Positions 63,201 through 64,000 of a stretch of 64,000 bases of DNA are shown here, in pieces. The translations under genes were made by a program, and so were the position numbers. The notes under the pieces were generated by a model. It was given only the letters and a program-made list of their open reading frames with translations, made no database searches and was not told the origin of the DNA. Position 1 is the stretch's first letter. Every line of letters begins with the position of its first letter. Source of the stretch: Rhabdornis inornatus (Eukaryota; Chordata; Aves; Passeriformes; Rhabdornithidae); NCBI GenBank assembly GCA_013397075.1, contig VWZS01008822.1:310001-374000 (forward strand), read 5' to 3'.

Positions 63201-64000
63201 CAGACACAAATGAATGAATACAAAATGAACATTAGCAGAGCCTGAAGCAGTGACACCTCAAAATACAAAAGAGAGGAGAGTGGCTTCACAGCACCTACTG
63301 AAATGAATTTATAACAATATGCATACTAATGAACCTGAAACGCCACTTAGTTTTTGCATCCATTATTCATTGTTCAGCTCTATAGGAAAGGCAGCTGTAG
63401 AATGGAACGATTACAGGGAGCATCACTGGGAGTGGGATGATAACAGGGGGGAAATAGGAGCAGCATCTGTTCCTTCACCCTGATCCCCTTGCATGAAAAT
63501 TACCATGGCATTGGAAAAGGAAAAGGTTGCAAGGAGAGAAACTAGATGAGGCTCAAGACGTTTCAGAGTAGTTTTTTTTCCCCCTGCAATCTATTGGATC
63601 GCTGTCCCTGAAGAAGCAGGAGGGGCCAGAGATTAAAAGAAACACTGTACAAGAGCCTGTGCTCTCCCTCATTGTCTGAACATGTTTTTTGGGGTTGATA
63701 TAGTCTTCTGAAAGCAGAAACTGTTGATGATTAAAGGACCTTATACAAGAAAAACAATATAGATAACAAGTGGAGCCAGTTCAGACAGCCAAAGCTGTGA
63801 AAGCTGCTGGGCACAGGGAAGCTGAAGGAAAGATTTTATAGAAAAAAAGACAGAGGCAGCAGTGGTAGGCCGGGTATCCCAAGCTCTTCTGTCCATTTAT
63901 GTCTGCACAGGCAAAGGCTTTCCTAGATCAGATTTCTCAGCCACCTGCAGCACTGTGTAACATGCTGAATCTGACCTGCTAGTGAGATCACATCGTCAGC
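60225..64000. other. Non-coding stretch to window end
   Basis: No gene is recognised. An AT-rich patch lies at about 61270-61345, followed by a short CA repeat near 61356-61370. A single undetermined base (n) is at 62999 in a pyrimidine-rich run that ends TTTTTGTAG, a 3' splice-site-like sequence with no exon recognised after it. The last kilobase is purine-rich unique sequence. Confidence 0.5.

Noticed and set aside
1..64000. CRISPR arrays, operons, tRNA or rRNA genes, prophage or insertion sequences
   Set aside because: None was seen. No regularly spaced repeats, no cloverleaf with a GGTTC-type arm noticed, and the genome is clearly vertebrate.
1..64000. Endogenous retrovirus LTRs or internal regions
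   Set aside because: No paired long terminal repeats, primer-binding site or retroviral protein motifs were seen by eye; a repeat search is needed to exclude old solo LTRs.

Overview
The window looks like nuclear DNA from a bird, most likely an intergenic stretch or a very long intron. Two substantial CR1 LINE copies and one CR1 tip support this. CR1 is the dominant retrotransposon of birds, and both longer copies carry the typical avian 3' UTR and octamer tail. There are no bacterial features: no operons, no dense coding, no Shine-Dalgarno pattern. Open frames of 60-190 codons are scattered over all six frames with no family similarity I can recognise. Many of them do not begin with ATG, which is what chance gives in AT-rich vertebrate DNA. 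I find no protein-coding gene, tRNA, rRNA or other structured RNA gene that I can support.

Layout. 1-28 kb is unique-looking non-coding DNA. It holds a small minisatellite (2361-2432), a MIR-like SINE relic (about 9000-9075), a homeodomain-type palindrome in an AT-rich block (16396-16409), and two stretches with exon-like signals (4220-4372 and 21873-22170) that I cannot tie to a gene. An internally deleted CR1 lies on the + strand at about 28465-28932. A GC- and CpG-richer patch is at about 32030-32520. A diverged 26-bp tandem duplication (37031-37082) and the longest non-repetitive open frame (37553-38119, minus strand) precede a G/T-rich tract that runs into 29 perfect copies of CTTTT (38796-38940).

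From 40.4 to 45 kb there is a cluster of old repeats: a CR1 3' tip (40486-40535), a 1.1-kb CR1 on the minus strand whose reverse-transcriptase active site is broken (about 42975-44095), and fragments resembling an ancient amniote repeat. 45-64 kb is again mostly unique. It contains AT-rich blocks that look like conserved non-coding elements, a strong G-quadruplex motif (49787-49816), a compound microsatellite (54920-55018) and one ambiguous base (62999).

No genes here can be said to work together. If the region has a function it is probably regulatory (enhancer-like blocks) or as introns or lncRNA exons of an unseen gene. I did not find a new biological system. The main candidates to check are the exon-like segments, the AT-rich blocks and the two longest unexplained open frames.
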